Below are positions 37,333-46,584 of a stretch of DNA of 54,509 nucleotides, piece by piece. Origin of the DNA: an uncultured Prevotellaceae bacterium (GTDB taxonomy: Bacteria > Bacteroidota > Bacteroidia > Bacteroidales > Bacteroidaceae). How positions within the stretch are numbered: position 1 is the stretch's first letter; every line of letters begins with the position of its first letter. Below the pieces are notes generated by a model. The model was not told where the DNA came from and did no database searches. It saw only the letters and a program-made list of their open reading frames with translations. The stretch covers positions 1-54,509 of the forward strand of contig CAMHNI010000021.1 in assembly GCA_946186505.1 (NCBI GenBank). The letters run 5' to 3'. The position numbers were made by a program, and so were the translations under genes.

Positions 37333-39216
37333 ATGATTACCAAGATTAAAACATATAATATGGTGTTAGGGCTCGCATTGGCGACCCTCACCTTTGTCGC
37401 TTGCTCCGACACTTGGGATGACCATTATGAGAATCTGGGAGATTCCTCTACTGGCATGCATGACGGTACCCTGTGGCAGGCCATCTCCAGTGACCCTGAT
37501 CTCAGCAATTTTGCTCGTGTGTTAGAGGAGTGTAACGTCAAGCCAGCTCTTGACGGTAGCCAGGTGTTCACTGTCTTTGCACCGACCAACGCCAAGCTCT
37601 CAGCCGCTGAAGCAGACCAGCTTATTGCCGACTACAAGGAACAGGCTAAAACCGTGTTGCAGGCTAACAATACGGTGCTCAAGGAGTTCATTTACAACCA
37701 CATGTCACTCTATAACCATTCGTTCTCTGACCTTCGTGTAGATACGTTGGTACTGATGAATGGCAAGTATGCCATCTTGGATCGCGACGCCACTATCAGC
37801 GGTGTAAAGATGACGAAGTTCAATCAGCTTTACAGCAATGGTGTGCTCAATGTGCTGAGTGACAAGATTACCTATCTGCCTAATGTCTTTGAATCTTTCC
37901 GCAAGGACGAGGAATACGACAGCATCTATAGCTTCCTTTACAACAGCCACTTCTATTATAAGGTGTTTATGCCTTCTCAGAGTGTTCCTGGCAGTATCGT
38001 CGATGGTAAGATGCAGTATCTCGACTCTGTTTTCTCACAGCGTAACGAGCTGTTCTCTTATCTGGGGCAGATTAATTCTGAGGATAGTAGCTATATCATG
38101 ACAGCTCCTACAAACGAGGTGTGGACGAAGCTGATTGAGGAGTATGAACCGTATTTTGACTATCCTGAGAAATATGATCAGCGCGACTCCATGGTTTACA
38201 CGATGCCGCGCCTGGCCATTGTCAATGGAACTACTTTCAGCCGCACGTTTAATTCAGCGAAAGCACTGAATGACTCGGCGATGTCGAACAGTGCTGCTAA
38301 GAACTACAATGATCGCAAGTTCTACTGGGACGTACCCTTTGAGTACTATCAGTACTATAAGCCGCTTGACGCCAAAGGCGCGCTGAACCAGACAGAGATA
38401 ATGGCATGCAGTAATGGCGAGGTGCGCAAGGCAAGGGAATGGAACATTGACAAGCGGATGACGTTCCATAAGTATATTCTGTCTGGTCCCGATGCACTGA
38501 AGGAGGTAAGTAAGACAAAGGAAAAGGACGACTCGGTCAATACCGTGACCATCAACCGAGTGCAGGTGTCGTCTGATAACGTGGCTTTCTACAATAAGTT
38601 GTGGGACAACTACTACCTGGAGTTCCAGCCAAATTACGCCACACTGAACAATTCTGTCTATTATACGCTCTCCAACGTGCTCTCTAACATTGGCTATGAC
38701 ATCTATCTGGTCTGTGCCCCAGCTGCGGCTGCCAACAATAGTTCCAAGACAGCTTCTGAGGACGAAAAACTGCCGACGCTTTTGAGGTGTACACTGAAAG
38801 CTCCGGGAATGTCGGACGTGGTGATGGATAATCAGAACGACCCTCATTACAAGAAAGGTACGTATGAGACGAGTCGTGACAGCGTTGATTACATATTGTT
38901 GGCTGAGGACTTCAAGTTCCCCAAGTGTACCTACGGTGTTGCAGATGAGAGTTTACAGGCGGTCATGCAGATTGAGACACGTGTGTCCAGTGTCCAGTTG
39001 AGAAACAAGACCTATAGCCGCGTCATGCGTATCAATTGTGTCCTGCTGGTGCCTCATGGATCTTTGGAGGTGGTTGGCTCGTTACCCGGATCGGTGGGAG
39101 AAGGCGATAAGAAAACCATCATTCCGGCATCTGCACAGGGACAGCCTGGTGTCCTGTTGTATCCTCACGGAAAATATGACGACAGGGACTATAAGGCGTG
39201 GTATATGCTACGATAG
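37333..39216 (+). CDS. FAS1-domain surface lipoprotein
   Basis: This 627-residue lipoprotein has its lipobox at FVAC (Cys24), followed by SDTWDD. The first FAS1 module (about 45-185) is clear: FTVFAPTNAKLSAAEAD near residue 78 and LKEFIYNHMS, ending SNGVLNVLSDKITYLPN. A second begins near YIMTAPTNEVWTKLIEE (about 254). The rest is beta-rich and unrecognised. The ATG at 37333 is chosen over a TTG three codons earlier within repeat DNA. It lies between the two SusC/SusD pairs, so it may serve either one. Confidence 0.82.
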   Translation: MITKIKTYNMVLGLALATLTFVACSDTWDDHYENLGDSSTGMHDGTLWQAISSDPDLSNFARVLEECNVKPALDGSQVFTVFAPTNAKLSAAEADQLIADYKEQAKTVLQANNTVLKEFIYNHMSLYNHSFSDLRVDTLVLMNGKYAILDRDATISGVKMTKFNQLYSNGVLNVLSDKITYLPNVFESFRKDEEYDSIYSFLYNSHFYYKVFMPSQSVPGSIVDGKMQYLDSVFSQRNELFSYLGQINSEDSSYIMTAPTNEVWTKLIEEYEPYFDYPEKYDQRDSMVYTMPRLAIVNGTTFSRTFNSAKALNDSAMSNSAAKNYNDRKFYWDVPFEYYQYYKPLDAKGALNQTEIMACSNGEVRKAREWNIDKRMTFHKYILSGPDALKEVSKTKEKDDSVNTVTINRVQVSSDNVAFYNKLWDNYYLEFQPNYATLNNSVYYTLSNVLSNIGYDIYLVCAPAAAANNSSKTASEDEKLPTLLRCTLKAPGMSDVVMDNQNDPHYKKGTYETSRDSVDYILLAEDFKFPKCTYGVADESLQAVMQIETRVSSVQLRNKTYSRVMRINCVLLVPHGSLEVVGSLPGSVGEGDKKTIIPASAQGQPGVLLYPHGKYDDRDYKAWYMLR

Positions 39217-39248
39217 TGTTTCACATGACTAAATAAAGAAAGAACAAT

Positions 39249-42200
39249 ATGAAACGATATATCTTATTTGGATTTTCGCTGCTGATGGCCTTCCCGCTGA
39301 GCGTGGTTGCACAGGACGATGACACGGACGAAGAAGAGGTGGAGGTTGCTCAGATTAAGCGCAAGATGACTGTGAAAAAGCAGTATGAGACTCGCACCGT
39401 GAAAGGCAAGGTGGTCGATGCGACTACCAACGAACCCATTTCGGGTGCCATTGTGCGTTCCGCAGAGATTGACGGCTACAGTGTGCTGACTGATGATAAC
39501 GGAGCTTACGAGTTGAAGTTGCCAGTATTCGCGTCGGCCATCACCATCAGCTCGCCCGACTACAACATGGTGAAAATTGGTGTGGTCGATGGTGTAGAGC
39601 AGAAGCTGGTCAGTCTCTATCCTTCGACGTTCACGCCTGAGTACAGTACACAGACCAATGTGCGTGGCGACTATCAAGCTACTGATTTCAAGTACACCAA
39701 CGCCATCAATATCAAGGAAGAAATTCAGAAACAGTTGGGTGGACAGGTCTATGCCGTCAACTTCAACGGTACACCGGGCGTTGGTGGCGTGATGTACATC
39801 CAGGGTCTGAACTCGCTGAATGTCAATGCCCAGCCGCTTGTCGTCATTGATGACGTCATCATCGACCAGCAGTATGGACGCATGCTTCTGCACGACGGAT
39901 TCTATAACGACGTGCTTTCCAACCTCAATCCTGCTGACATCGAGAAGGTGACGGTGATGCGTAATGGTACGGCTCTCTATGGTGCCAAGGGTGCCAACGG
40001 CGTGATTCTGATTCAGACGCGACGCAATAAGTCGATGGCTACACGTATTACGGCCAACATCTCGGCGGGTGTCGTGCTGGAGCCTAAATATATTGACGTG
40101 ATGGACGCAGGCCAGTACCGCAGCTATGCTTCTGAAATGCTCAAATCCACCAGCACCACGCTCCGTGAGTTTAAGTTCTTGAAGGACGAGTTCGACCAGA
40201 GGGGGCAGAAGTACTATTATTATGACCAGTACCACCAGAGCACCGACTGGAAGGATTATGTCTATCACACGGCGATGACCCAGAACTACGGCATCAACGT
40301 TGAGGGTGGTGATGCTGTTGCTAACTACAACCTGTCTGTGGGCTACACGTCGGCTCAGAGCACCATGAAATACAACGACATGGACCGCCTGAACGTGCGA
40401 TTCAACACTGATATTGACCTCACCCAGAAGTTGAAGGTACGCTTCGACGCTTCGTTTGCCAACCAGACACGCGATATACGTAATGACGGTGCGCCAGAGA
40501 CCTACGACGAGGGCACGCCTATCGCGCCTTCGTTCCTGGCATACGTCAAGAGCCCATTCCTGAGCCCCTACAGCTATGGTCACGATGAGACTGGTTCGGG
40601 CCGTTTCTCTGACGAGCACTACGACATTGACCAGGAGTCTTACCTCAGTGAGGCACTTTCCGGTTATAACAACTACAACTGGCAGTTGGGCAACCCCGCC
40701 GCAATCAACTACTATGCCGAGGCTGAGACGAAGAACCGCTTTGAGACGTCTATGCTGAACCTGACCGTCACACCAAAGTTTGAAATCAATAGGAACCTCT
40801 TCGCAAGCGAGCACTTCAGTTACAACCTTGTCAACACCAATGAGATGTTCTATATTCCCATCAACGGCACGCCAAGCTACTATGTCACCAGTCTGGGTGG
40901 CTACCGTGATAATGAGGTGCGTTCATTGGCTTCGAAGCAGAATTCCGTGATGAGCGATACCCGCCTTGACTGGAATAACCGCTACAATGAGCATGCCATT
41001 CATGTCTTTGGCGGTCTCCGCATCAACTGGGAGGACTTCACCTCGACAGCTCAGGTGGGCTACAACACTGGTTCGGACAAGACGCCTTTCATGAGCGGTA
41101 GCTTGAAGGACAAGTCTGTGGTCGGCGTCAATGAGAGTTGGAACTCAATGTCTTGGTATGCACAGGCTGAGTACAACTATCTGGGCCGCTACTATCTACA
41201 GGCTAACCTGACCGTTGACGGGTCGTCACGATTCGGACAGGACGGCGGTGACTTCAGACTGCTCAAAGCTGCATGGGCCGTGTTCCCCGGCATCCAGGCT
41301 TCATGGGTCATGACCAACGAGGCTTGGATGGCCAAGGTCAATGGCATTGACTACTTGCGGGTCGCTTTGGGATATGACATCAGTGGTAACGATGATATAG
41401 ACTACTACGCTGCCCGCTCGTACTTCCGTGCATCACAGTTCCTGCAGACTATTTCTGGGCTGGCCTTCGAAGGTATCGGCAATACCAAGATCAAGTGGGA
41501 GACCACACGCCGGCTGAGTGCTGGTATCGAGGGTAGCTTCCTGAACAACCGCTTGAGCGTAGGCTTTAACTATTTCCTGTCTAATACCGACAACCTGTTG
41601 ACCCGTCAGCAGTTGGGATTCCTCAGCGGACTAGACATGAACTGGTCGAATGGCGGTAAGCTGAAGAACAACGGCTTCGATGTGAGCTTCAATGCTAAAG
41701 TGTTGGCTCTGAAGGATTTCCAGTGGCAGATTGGGGCCAGTGCAGGCCACTACAAGAATGAGATCAAGGAACTGCCCGACGGCGCTCAGTATATGGACAA
41801 CAAAATCTATGGTGCCACCATCCGCACTCAGGTGGGACAGGCTGCCAACATGTTCTATGGTTACAAGACGCTCGGCGTGTTCAGCTCTACGGCTGAGGCA
41901 CAGGCCGCAGGAACAGCTGACCCCAAGGGACTCTACTTCCTTGGCGACAATGGTGTGGATCGCGTCTATTTCGAGGCCGGTGACGTGCATTTTGCCGACC
42001 TGAATGGTGACGGCATGATTACCGAGGCCGATCAGGAGTTCATTGGTGATCCGAATCCCGACATCTATGGTAACATCTTCACCACCTTTGCATGGAAGCG
42101 CCTCAAGCTCGATGTATGCTTCAACTACTCTCTCGGCAATGACGTTTATAACTACATGCGCTCGCAGTTGGAGGGCGGAAGCCGCTTCATGAACCAGACA

Positions 42201-42545
42201 ACGGCCTTGATACGTCGCTGGCAGGTGGAGGGACAGACGACTGACATCCCGCGCATCGCCTTCCAGGACCCCCTTGGCAACTCGCGTTTCAGCGACCGTT
42301 GGATTGAGGATGGCAGCTACCTGCGCCTGAAGACCGTTACCCTGAGCTATGATCTGCCTGTGAAGTCGGAATATATCCAGGGCTTCCAATTCTGGGTGCA
42401 GGGCAACAACCTGCTTACCTTCACCAAGTATCTCGGCAGTGATCCGGAGTTCACCATGACCTCCAGCGTCATCGGTCAGGGCATCGACCTGGGTCGTCAG
42501 GGCCAGAGCCGCAGCATCGTGGCTGGCGTGAAGATTAACCTGTAA
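39249..42545 (+). CDS. SusC-like TonB-dependent transporter, FAS1 cluster pair 2
   Basis: This 1098-residue outer-membrane protein has a signal peptide ending near VVAQ (residue 21). An unusual acidic tract (DDDTDEEEVEV) comes next, then a carboxypeptidase-regulatory-like domain (about 50-125, VKGKVVDATTNEPISGAIV). The usual TonB-box VVVIGYG is not recognisable. The plug motif that usually reads IRIRG is changed to MYIQGLNSLN, followed by PLVVIDDVI and VTVMRNGTALYGAKGANGVI. The barrel ends GVKINL. It is a real but diverged member, and its partner SusD gene follows after 50 bases. The ligand is unknown. Confidence 0.9.
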   Translation: MKRYILFGFSLLMAFPLSVVAQDDDTDEEEVEVAQIKRKMTVKKQYETRTVKGKVVDATTNEPISGAIVRSAEIDGYSVLTDDNGAYELKLPVFASAITISSPDYNMVKIGVVDGVEQKLVSLYPSTFTPEYSTQTNVRGDYQATDFKYTNAINIKEEIQKQLGGQVYAVNFNGTPGVGGVMYIQGLNSLNVNAQPLVVIDDVIIDQQYGRMLLHDGFYNDVLSNLNPADIEKVTVMRNGTALYGAKGANGVILIQTRRNKSMATRITANISAGVVLEPKYIDVMDAGQYRSYASEMLKSTSTTLREFKFLKDEFDQRGQKYYYYDQYHQSTDWKDYVYHTAMTQNYGINVEGGDAVANYNLSVGYTSAQSTMKYNDMDRLNVRFNTDIDLTQKLKVRFDASFANQTRDIRNDGAPETYDEGTPIAPSFLAYVKSPFLSPYSYGHDETGSGRFSDEHYDIDQESYLSEALSGYNNYNWQLGNPAAINYYAEAETKNRFETSMLNLTVTPKFEINRNLFASEHFSYNLVNTNEMFYIPINGTPSYYVTSLGGYRDNEVRSLASKQNSVMSDTRLDWNNRYNEHAIHVFGGLRINWEDFTSTAQVGYNTGSDKTPFMSGSLKDKSVVGVNESWNSMSWYAQAEYNYLGRYYLQANLTVDGSSRFGQDGGDFRLLKAAWAVFPGIQASWVMTNEAWMAKVNGIDYLRVALGYDISGNDDIDYYAARSYFRASQFLQTISGLAFEGIGNTKIKWETTRRLSAGIEGSFLNNRLSVGFNYFLSNTDNLLTRQQLGFLSGLDMNWSNGGKLKNNGFDVSFNAKVLALKDFQWQIGASAGHYKNEIKELPDGAQYMDNKIYGATIRTQVGQAANMFYGYKTLGVFSSTAEAQAAGTADPKGLYFLGDNGVDRVYFEAGDVHFADLNGDGMITEADQEFIGDPNPDIYGNIFTTFAWKRLKLDVCFNYSLGNDVYNYMRSQLEGGSRFMNQTTALIRRWQVEGQTTDIPRIAFQDPLGNSRFSDRWIEDGSYLRLKTVTLSYDLPVKSEYIQGFQFWVQGNNLLTFTKYLGSDPEFTMTSSVIGQGIDLGRQGQSRSIVAGVKINL

Positions 42546-42595
42546 TTCTGGTTTGAGATTGATAATAGAAAAAAGAAAGTTGAAAATTCAAAGAT

Positions 42596-44482
42596 ATGAA
42601 GAATTTCAAGAATAAATATCGTAAAGGAGCCAGTTCAGTGTGCTGCGGCGTTGTCGCAGCCCTCATGGCTCTTCCCCTGCTCACCGCTTGTGAGGATTTC
42701 TTCGCTCAGGAGAGCAGCGACGTGCTTTATGCTGACCAGGAGCATCTCAATCTTGCTGAGGACTCTATCTACTCAGTCATTGGTGTCATGACCAAGTTGC
42801 AGTCCTTGGCCGACCGCACCATTCTTCTCGGTGAGTTGCGTGGTGACTTGGTTGGCCTGACCGATGTTGCCAACAAGGATCTACGCGAGATTTCTGACTT
42901 CAGCATCAGTGATGACAATGTCTATAACAGTCCTAGCGACTATTATGCTGTCATCAACAACTGTAACTATTTTATTGCCAAGGCCGACACCGCTCTACGC
43001 AACAACCGTGGCGAATATATTTTCATGAAGGAGTATGCAGCTGTCAAGGCCATTCGTGCCTGGACGTACCTGCAGCTCGCCATCAACTATGGCAGCATCC
43101 CCTTCTACACCGAGCCTATGCTCAGCAAGGAGGAGGCTGAGGCTGCCGAGAGCAAGCCCAGAGCTGATATCCAGACCGTCTGCAACTATTTTATCGACGA
43201 CCTGGCTTCGCTGCCAGAGCGTTATAACACCGAGCTGCCCGGCTATCGAACCATTCGTGGCGTAGAGTCCAAGCTGCTCTACTTCCCATTGAGCATTGTC
43301 CGTGGCGACCTCTATCTGTGGCTCGCTTCCTTCACTCACGACACCAACCACTACAAGAAGGCTGCCGAGAACTACTACAAGTACATCAGCGAGCGCAATG
43401 GTGTCAACTCTGCCTATCCCACCACCATGAGTGACCGTTGCTATTGGCAGGCAGGAGCCGCTAACTGGCAGGTTCCCGAAGGCATTATTTTCCCCATCGG
43501 AGAGTATTATGACCCCGAAGGAGAGCTCATCACCATGATTGCCGGTGACTCCATCCGTGCTGAAGGTCACTACAGCGAGTTGCGCAACTTCTTCACCTCG
43601 CGTCAGGAGAACGACTATAAGGTGAGCATCGAGCCATCACGACGTATTGTCGAGATCTCTGAGGCACAGAACAACTGTGTGCTCTCTACCAATGGTAGCA
43701 GCATGGCATACGCACCCAAGGGATTGTCAGACCACATGTCGGGCGACCTCCGCTTGCAGGATGTATGGAGGGAAGACTGGACGAGAGACCCGGCCTCAGG
43801 TGATCGTATTGAGACACAGTATATCTATAAGTACTCTTCGCAGCGTAATGTGCATATTTACCGCCGTACCATGGTTTATCTCCGCATGGCTGAGGCGCTG
43901 AATGCTGCCGGTTATCCGCGCATGGCCTTCCAGATTCTGACGGAGGGACTCAGTAATGAGGCTATCAACGAGAAAGTTATCCATTACACTGATTCAGCTA
44001 AGACGCTGACCGTCTCAAAGGAGGACTCTGCCTATCTCGCTAAGTTTGACTTCTCCGATGTTCGCTATGCCGTCATTGATGCCATGGAGTATGCAAGTGG
44101 TAGGGTGAGCGATGAAACTCACAACCAGATGGGTATCCACGCACGTGGTTGCGGCTTCACGCCGATGGACACGCTCTACGTGCTGCCTCATGACACCGTT
44201 GAGGTGGATGCCACGAAGCGCGCCCAGCTCGTCAAGGAGCATCAAGCATACGTCGATAGCCTCATTCTGAACGAGAGTGCGTTGGAATTTGCTTTCGAGG
44301 GCACACGCTACTACGATGTCATGCGTTATGCCCTGCGACAGTCGAATCCCGGACAGGTGATGGGGCAAATTATTGGTGCACGTCATGGATATGCTGACCG
44401 CACCGCTATGCAGGCTGTCATCAGCAGACTGGCAGATCAGCGTAACTGGTATCTGACTTGGAAGGGTAAGATAGGCTTCTGA
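42596..44482 (+). CDS. SusD-like lipoprotein, FAS1 cluster pair 2
   Basis: This 628-residue RagB/SusD-family lipoprotein has a long signal region with its lipobox at LTAC (Cys32), followed by EDFFAQES. Family marks include YAVINNCNYFIAKAD, KAIRAWTYLQLAINYGSIPFY, YRRTMVYLRMAEALNAAGYP and the C-terminal LEFAFEGTRYYDVMRYAL. It partners the diverged SusC before it and is the last gene of the FAS1 cluster. A strong terminator follows 33 bases after the stop. Confidence 0.93.
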   Translation: MKNFKNKYRKGASSVCCGVVAALMALPLLTACEDFFAQESSDVLYADQEHLNLAEDSIYSVIGVMTKLQSLADRTILLGELRGDLVGLTDVANKDLREISDFSISDDNVYNSPSDYYAVINNCNYFIAKADTALRNNRGEYIFMKEYAAVKAIRAWTYLQLAINYGSIPFYTEPMLSKEEAEAAESKPRADIQTVCNYFIDDLASLPERYNTELPGYRTIRGVESKLLYFPLSIVRGDLYLWLASFTHDTNHYKKAAENYYKYISERNGVNSAYPTTMSDRCYWQAGAANWQVPEGIIFPIGEYYDPEGELITMIAGDSIRAEGHYSELRNFFTSRQENDYKVSIEPSRRIVEISEAQNNCVLSTNGSSMAYAPKGLSDHMSGDLRLQDVWREDWTRDPASGDRIETQYIYKYSSQRNVHIYRRTMVYLRMAEALNAAGYPRMAFQILTEGLSNEAINEKVIHYTDSAKTLTVSKEDSAYLAKFDFSDVRYAVIDAMEYASGRVSDETHNQMGIHARGCGFTPMDTLYVLPHDTVEVDATKRAQLVKEHQAYVDSLILNESALEFAFEGTRYYDVMRYALRQSNPGQVMGQIIGARHGYADRTAMQAVISRLADQRNWYLTWKGKIGF

Positions 44483-44515
44483 CGCCGTGGCGCGTTGAAT
44501 GCTGATAATAATCTG

Positions 44516-44549
44516 GAGGCAGATGTCTGTATGGCATCTGCCTCTTTTT
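44516..44549 (+). terminator. Terminator of the FAS1-SusCD operon
   Basis: GAGGCAGATG pairs perfectly with CATCTGCCTC over 10 bp around a 9-base loop, followed by five T. Confidence 0.92.
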
Positions 44550-44593
44550 CGTTAGTCAGGTGCGGTAATTACCACTTCTGCCATGTGGTAGCC

Positions 44594-44835
44594 CGCCTTA
44601 ATGCCGTTTCAACGGTTTTGAAACCATGTTCTGGCAGCTTTGGAGCGATGTTCCGGCGACCCTGGAATGGCGTTCCACTGCCTTTGGAACGGTGTTCCGC
44701 GGCCTTTGGAACGATGCGATAAGGGTTGACCTGGTTACTTGAGACCGTCAACCTGCCCACTTGAGGCCGTCAACCCGCCCACTTGAGGCCGTCAACCCGC
44801 CCACTTGAGGCCGTCAACCCGCCCACTTCCACCTG
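44594..44835. repeat. 22-bp period array of eleven units
   Basis: Eleven consecutive units keep an exact 22-bp phase over 242 bp. The last units are nearly identical (core TCAACCCGCCCACTTGAGG at 44748, 44770 and 44792). The earlier ones are of another type built on GGAAC...GTTCC palindromes (44638, 44660, 44682). The two types share the phase but not the sequence. No CRISPR-like alternation of repeat and spacer is present. Confidence 0.8.
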
Positions 44836-44854
44836 CAAACCAGAAGTGACAAGT

Positions 44855-44884
44855 AAGTGACAAGCTAAATGGTGCTTGTCACTT
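44855..44884. terminator. Hairpin downstream of the GH43 gene
   Basis: AAGTGACAAGC pairs with GCTTGTCACTT over 11 bp with an 8-base loop. It lies 83 bases past the GH43 stop and could end minus-strand transcription, but no T run is present on that strand, so it may only stabilise the RNA. Confidence 0.45.
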
Positions 44885-44967
44885 GTCAACACATTGTATT
44901 TCAGTTCGTTAATATCAAAAAGTGATAAGTGATAAGCGTTTTCAACTTTGCCGCCTTATGTGCGATG

Positions 44968-45993
44968 TTATTGGTTGGCGACTTTCGCCAAAACAGGCCA
45001 GCCGTCGTCAGTCCACGTTATCTGGCGCTGCACCAGCAGGGCGGCGCCGTTCTGCTTGGTGGCATAGCCGTGGCAGATGAAGATATCCTCGCCGTTCATG
45101 TTGTAGGCGGCGCAGTGGCCGGCGGCTTCAAACTCCTGCTTGTCGCCCTCGATGAGGAGGGTGCCGCCGCCCTGAACCATGTCCCGTCCGTTACGGTCGA
45201 GATAAGGGCCGCTGACTGCCTTCGAGCGTCCGACGACGACGTGGTAGTTTGACTTTGCACCACGGCAGCAGTAGTCCCACGACACCAGCAGGTAGTACCA
45301 GTCTCCATGGTGGAAGATGAACGGTGCTTCGATGGCGTTTCGGCCGGCATAGCGCGATGTGGGGTTTGGCTCGGTCTTCGATGTGTCGCGCAGGGCCACA
45401 CGGCGTGCGATGGTCTTGGGGGCGGTGGCTAAGTGCATGGTGTGGTCAAGTCGTGCCATCTGTATGCCGTCCCAGAATGAGCCCCAGGTCATCCAGGGCG
45501 TACCCGCCTCATCGACGATGAAGTTCGGGTCGATGGCGTTCCACTGGTCGCGCTTTTCACGTGAGCAGACGATAGGGCCACAGTCGCGCCACGGGCCGCT
45601 GAGTTTTTCGCTGGCCATGAGTCCGATGGCCGACGTGTTCTTACCGAACGTCGAGCACGAGTAGGCCAGCCACCACAGCCCGTCCTTGCGGATAATGTCG
45701 GGTGCCCATACGTGATTGCGGAACCCTGGCACACTGTCGCGGGTCCACTGCGGAATGTCCCTGATGAAGGCTGTGGGCTGCACCGTCCATGTCTTGCGGT
45801 CGTCCGATGTGGCCCAACTGATGCCCATGCCTGTGGCCAGCAGGTAATACTTGCCATCCTCAAAGGCCATCACAGGGTCGTGGGCCATTACGGTATCGGT
45901 CTTGAATGCCTCGCGGCGGTGGCGGGGCTGGGCGGCGACGGTGGCATGAATTGCCACCGCACATAATGCGGTTGTTAGTAGTTTTTTGTTCAT
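44968..45993 (-). CDS. GH43 arabinanase-like glycoside hydrolase
   Basis: This 341-residue secreted enzyme has a signal peptide ending near VAAQ (residue 22). The five-bladed propeller family GH43 is shown by DPVMAFEDGKYYLLATG (Asp39, base), NHVWAPDI near 93, NAIDPNFIVDEAGTPWMTWGSFWDGI (Asp155) and RNAIEAPFIFHHGDWYYL (Glu222, acid). The sequence between these motifs is closest in style to endo- or exo-alpha-1,5-L-arabinanases; another arabinofuranosidase activity is possible. It starts only 15 bases after the second chromate-transporter gene and reads in the same direction, so it appears to ride in a housekeeping operon and not in a polysaccharide locus. Confidence 0.85.
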   Translation of the reverse strand: MNKKLLTTALCAVAIHATVAAQPRHRREAFKTDTVMAHDPVMAFEDGKYYLLATGMGISWATSDDRKTWTVQPTAFIRDIPQWTRDSVPGFRNHVWAPDIIRKDGLWWLAYSCSTFGKNTSAIGLMASEKLSGPWRDCGPIVCSREKRDQWNAIDPNFIVDEAGTPWMTWGSFWDGIQMARLDHTMHLATAPKTIARRVALRDTSKTEPNPTSRYAGRNAIEAPFIFHHGDWYYLLVSWDYCCRGAKSNYHVVVGRSKAVSGPYLDRNGRDMVQGGGTLLIEGDKQEFEAAGHCAAYNMNGEDIFICHGYATKQNGAALLVQRQITWTDDGWPVLAKVANQ

Positions 45994-46008
45994 ATAGTTT
46001 TTACGGAT

Positions 46009-46584
46009 TTAGTATAAGAGAAGTAGTCCGGCGAAAGCAGCGTAGCAGATCATACGGATGGGGTTGATCTTCAGGTAGCCTGTGCCGAAGGCAGTGGCGG
46101 CGAACAGCAGACAACTGATGCAAAACTGCCAGGTGTTGGCGGTGGGTGTAGAAAAATTCTCGGCATTGCAGAGCAGCAGCGTGGCTGCGGCCAACAGGCC
46201 AACGACAGCAGGGCGCAGACCTGCAAAGATGGAGCGCACAGGATGCGTGTTCATGTAACGCATGAACAGCTTGCTGATGAGCACCATGAGGATGAGCGAC
46301 GGCAGCACCAAGGCCACTGTAGCTGTGGCCGAGCCGAGCATCGCCATCGCTTCGCCGTAGCCGGCGTTGTGGATAGCCGTATAGCCGCAGTAGGTGGCTG
46401 AGTTGATGCCGATGGGACCTGGGGTCATCTGCGAGATGGCCACGATGTCGGTGAACTCGGCTGTGGATAGCCAGTGGGCACGCTCTACCGTCTCATGCTG
46501 TATGAGCGACAGCATGCCGTAGCCGCCGCCAAAGCCAAAGAGCCCGATCTTGAAGAATGTGATGAAGAGGTCGAGGAATATCAT
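46009..46584 (-). CDS. chrA: Chromate transporter family, half-size protein 2
   Basis: This 191-residue inner-membrane protein of the CHR family begins IFLDLFITFFKIGLFGFGGGYGMLSL and continues DIVAISQMTPGPIGINSATYCGY, the hallmarks of a CHR half. Short CHR proteins come in pairs encoded next to each other and work together; the family includes chromate/sulfate antiporters, but many members have no tested substrate. The start overlaps the stop of the other half by 4 bases, so translation is coupled. Confidence 0.88.
   Translation of the reverse strand: MIFLDLFITFFKIGLFGFGGGYGMLSLIQHETVERAHWLSTAEFTDIVAISQMTPGPIGINSATYCGYTAIHNAGYGEAMAMLGSATATVALVLPSLILMVLISKLFMRYMNTHPVRSIFAGLRPAVVGLLAAATLLLCNAENFSTPTANTWQFCISCLLFAATAFGTGYLKINPIRMICYAAFAGLLLLY

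Larger units (their letters stand above)
44483..44967. other. Convergent intergenic region with terminator, 22-bp array and hairpin
   Basis: These 485 bases separate the plus-strand SusD gene from the minus-strand GH43 gene. They hold a terminator (44516-44549), an eleven-unit 22-bp array (44594-44835) and a strong hairpin (44855-44884). I see no protein gene. Confidence 0.85.

Noticed and set aside
39264..40814. 516-codon minus-strand reading frame opposite the second FAS1-cluster susC
   Set aside because: The opposite strand holds a complete SusC with clear motifs; this frame shows no domain and is an antisense shadow.
44594..44835. CRISPR array
   Set aside because: Units are contiguous 22-mers with no unique spacers, and no cas genes are nearby.
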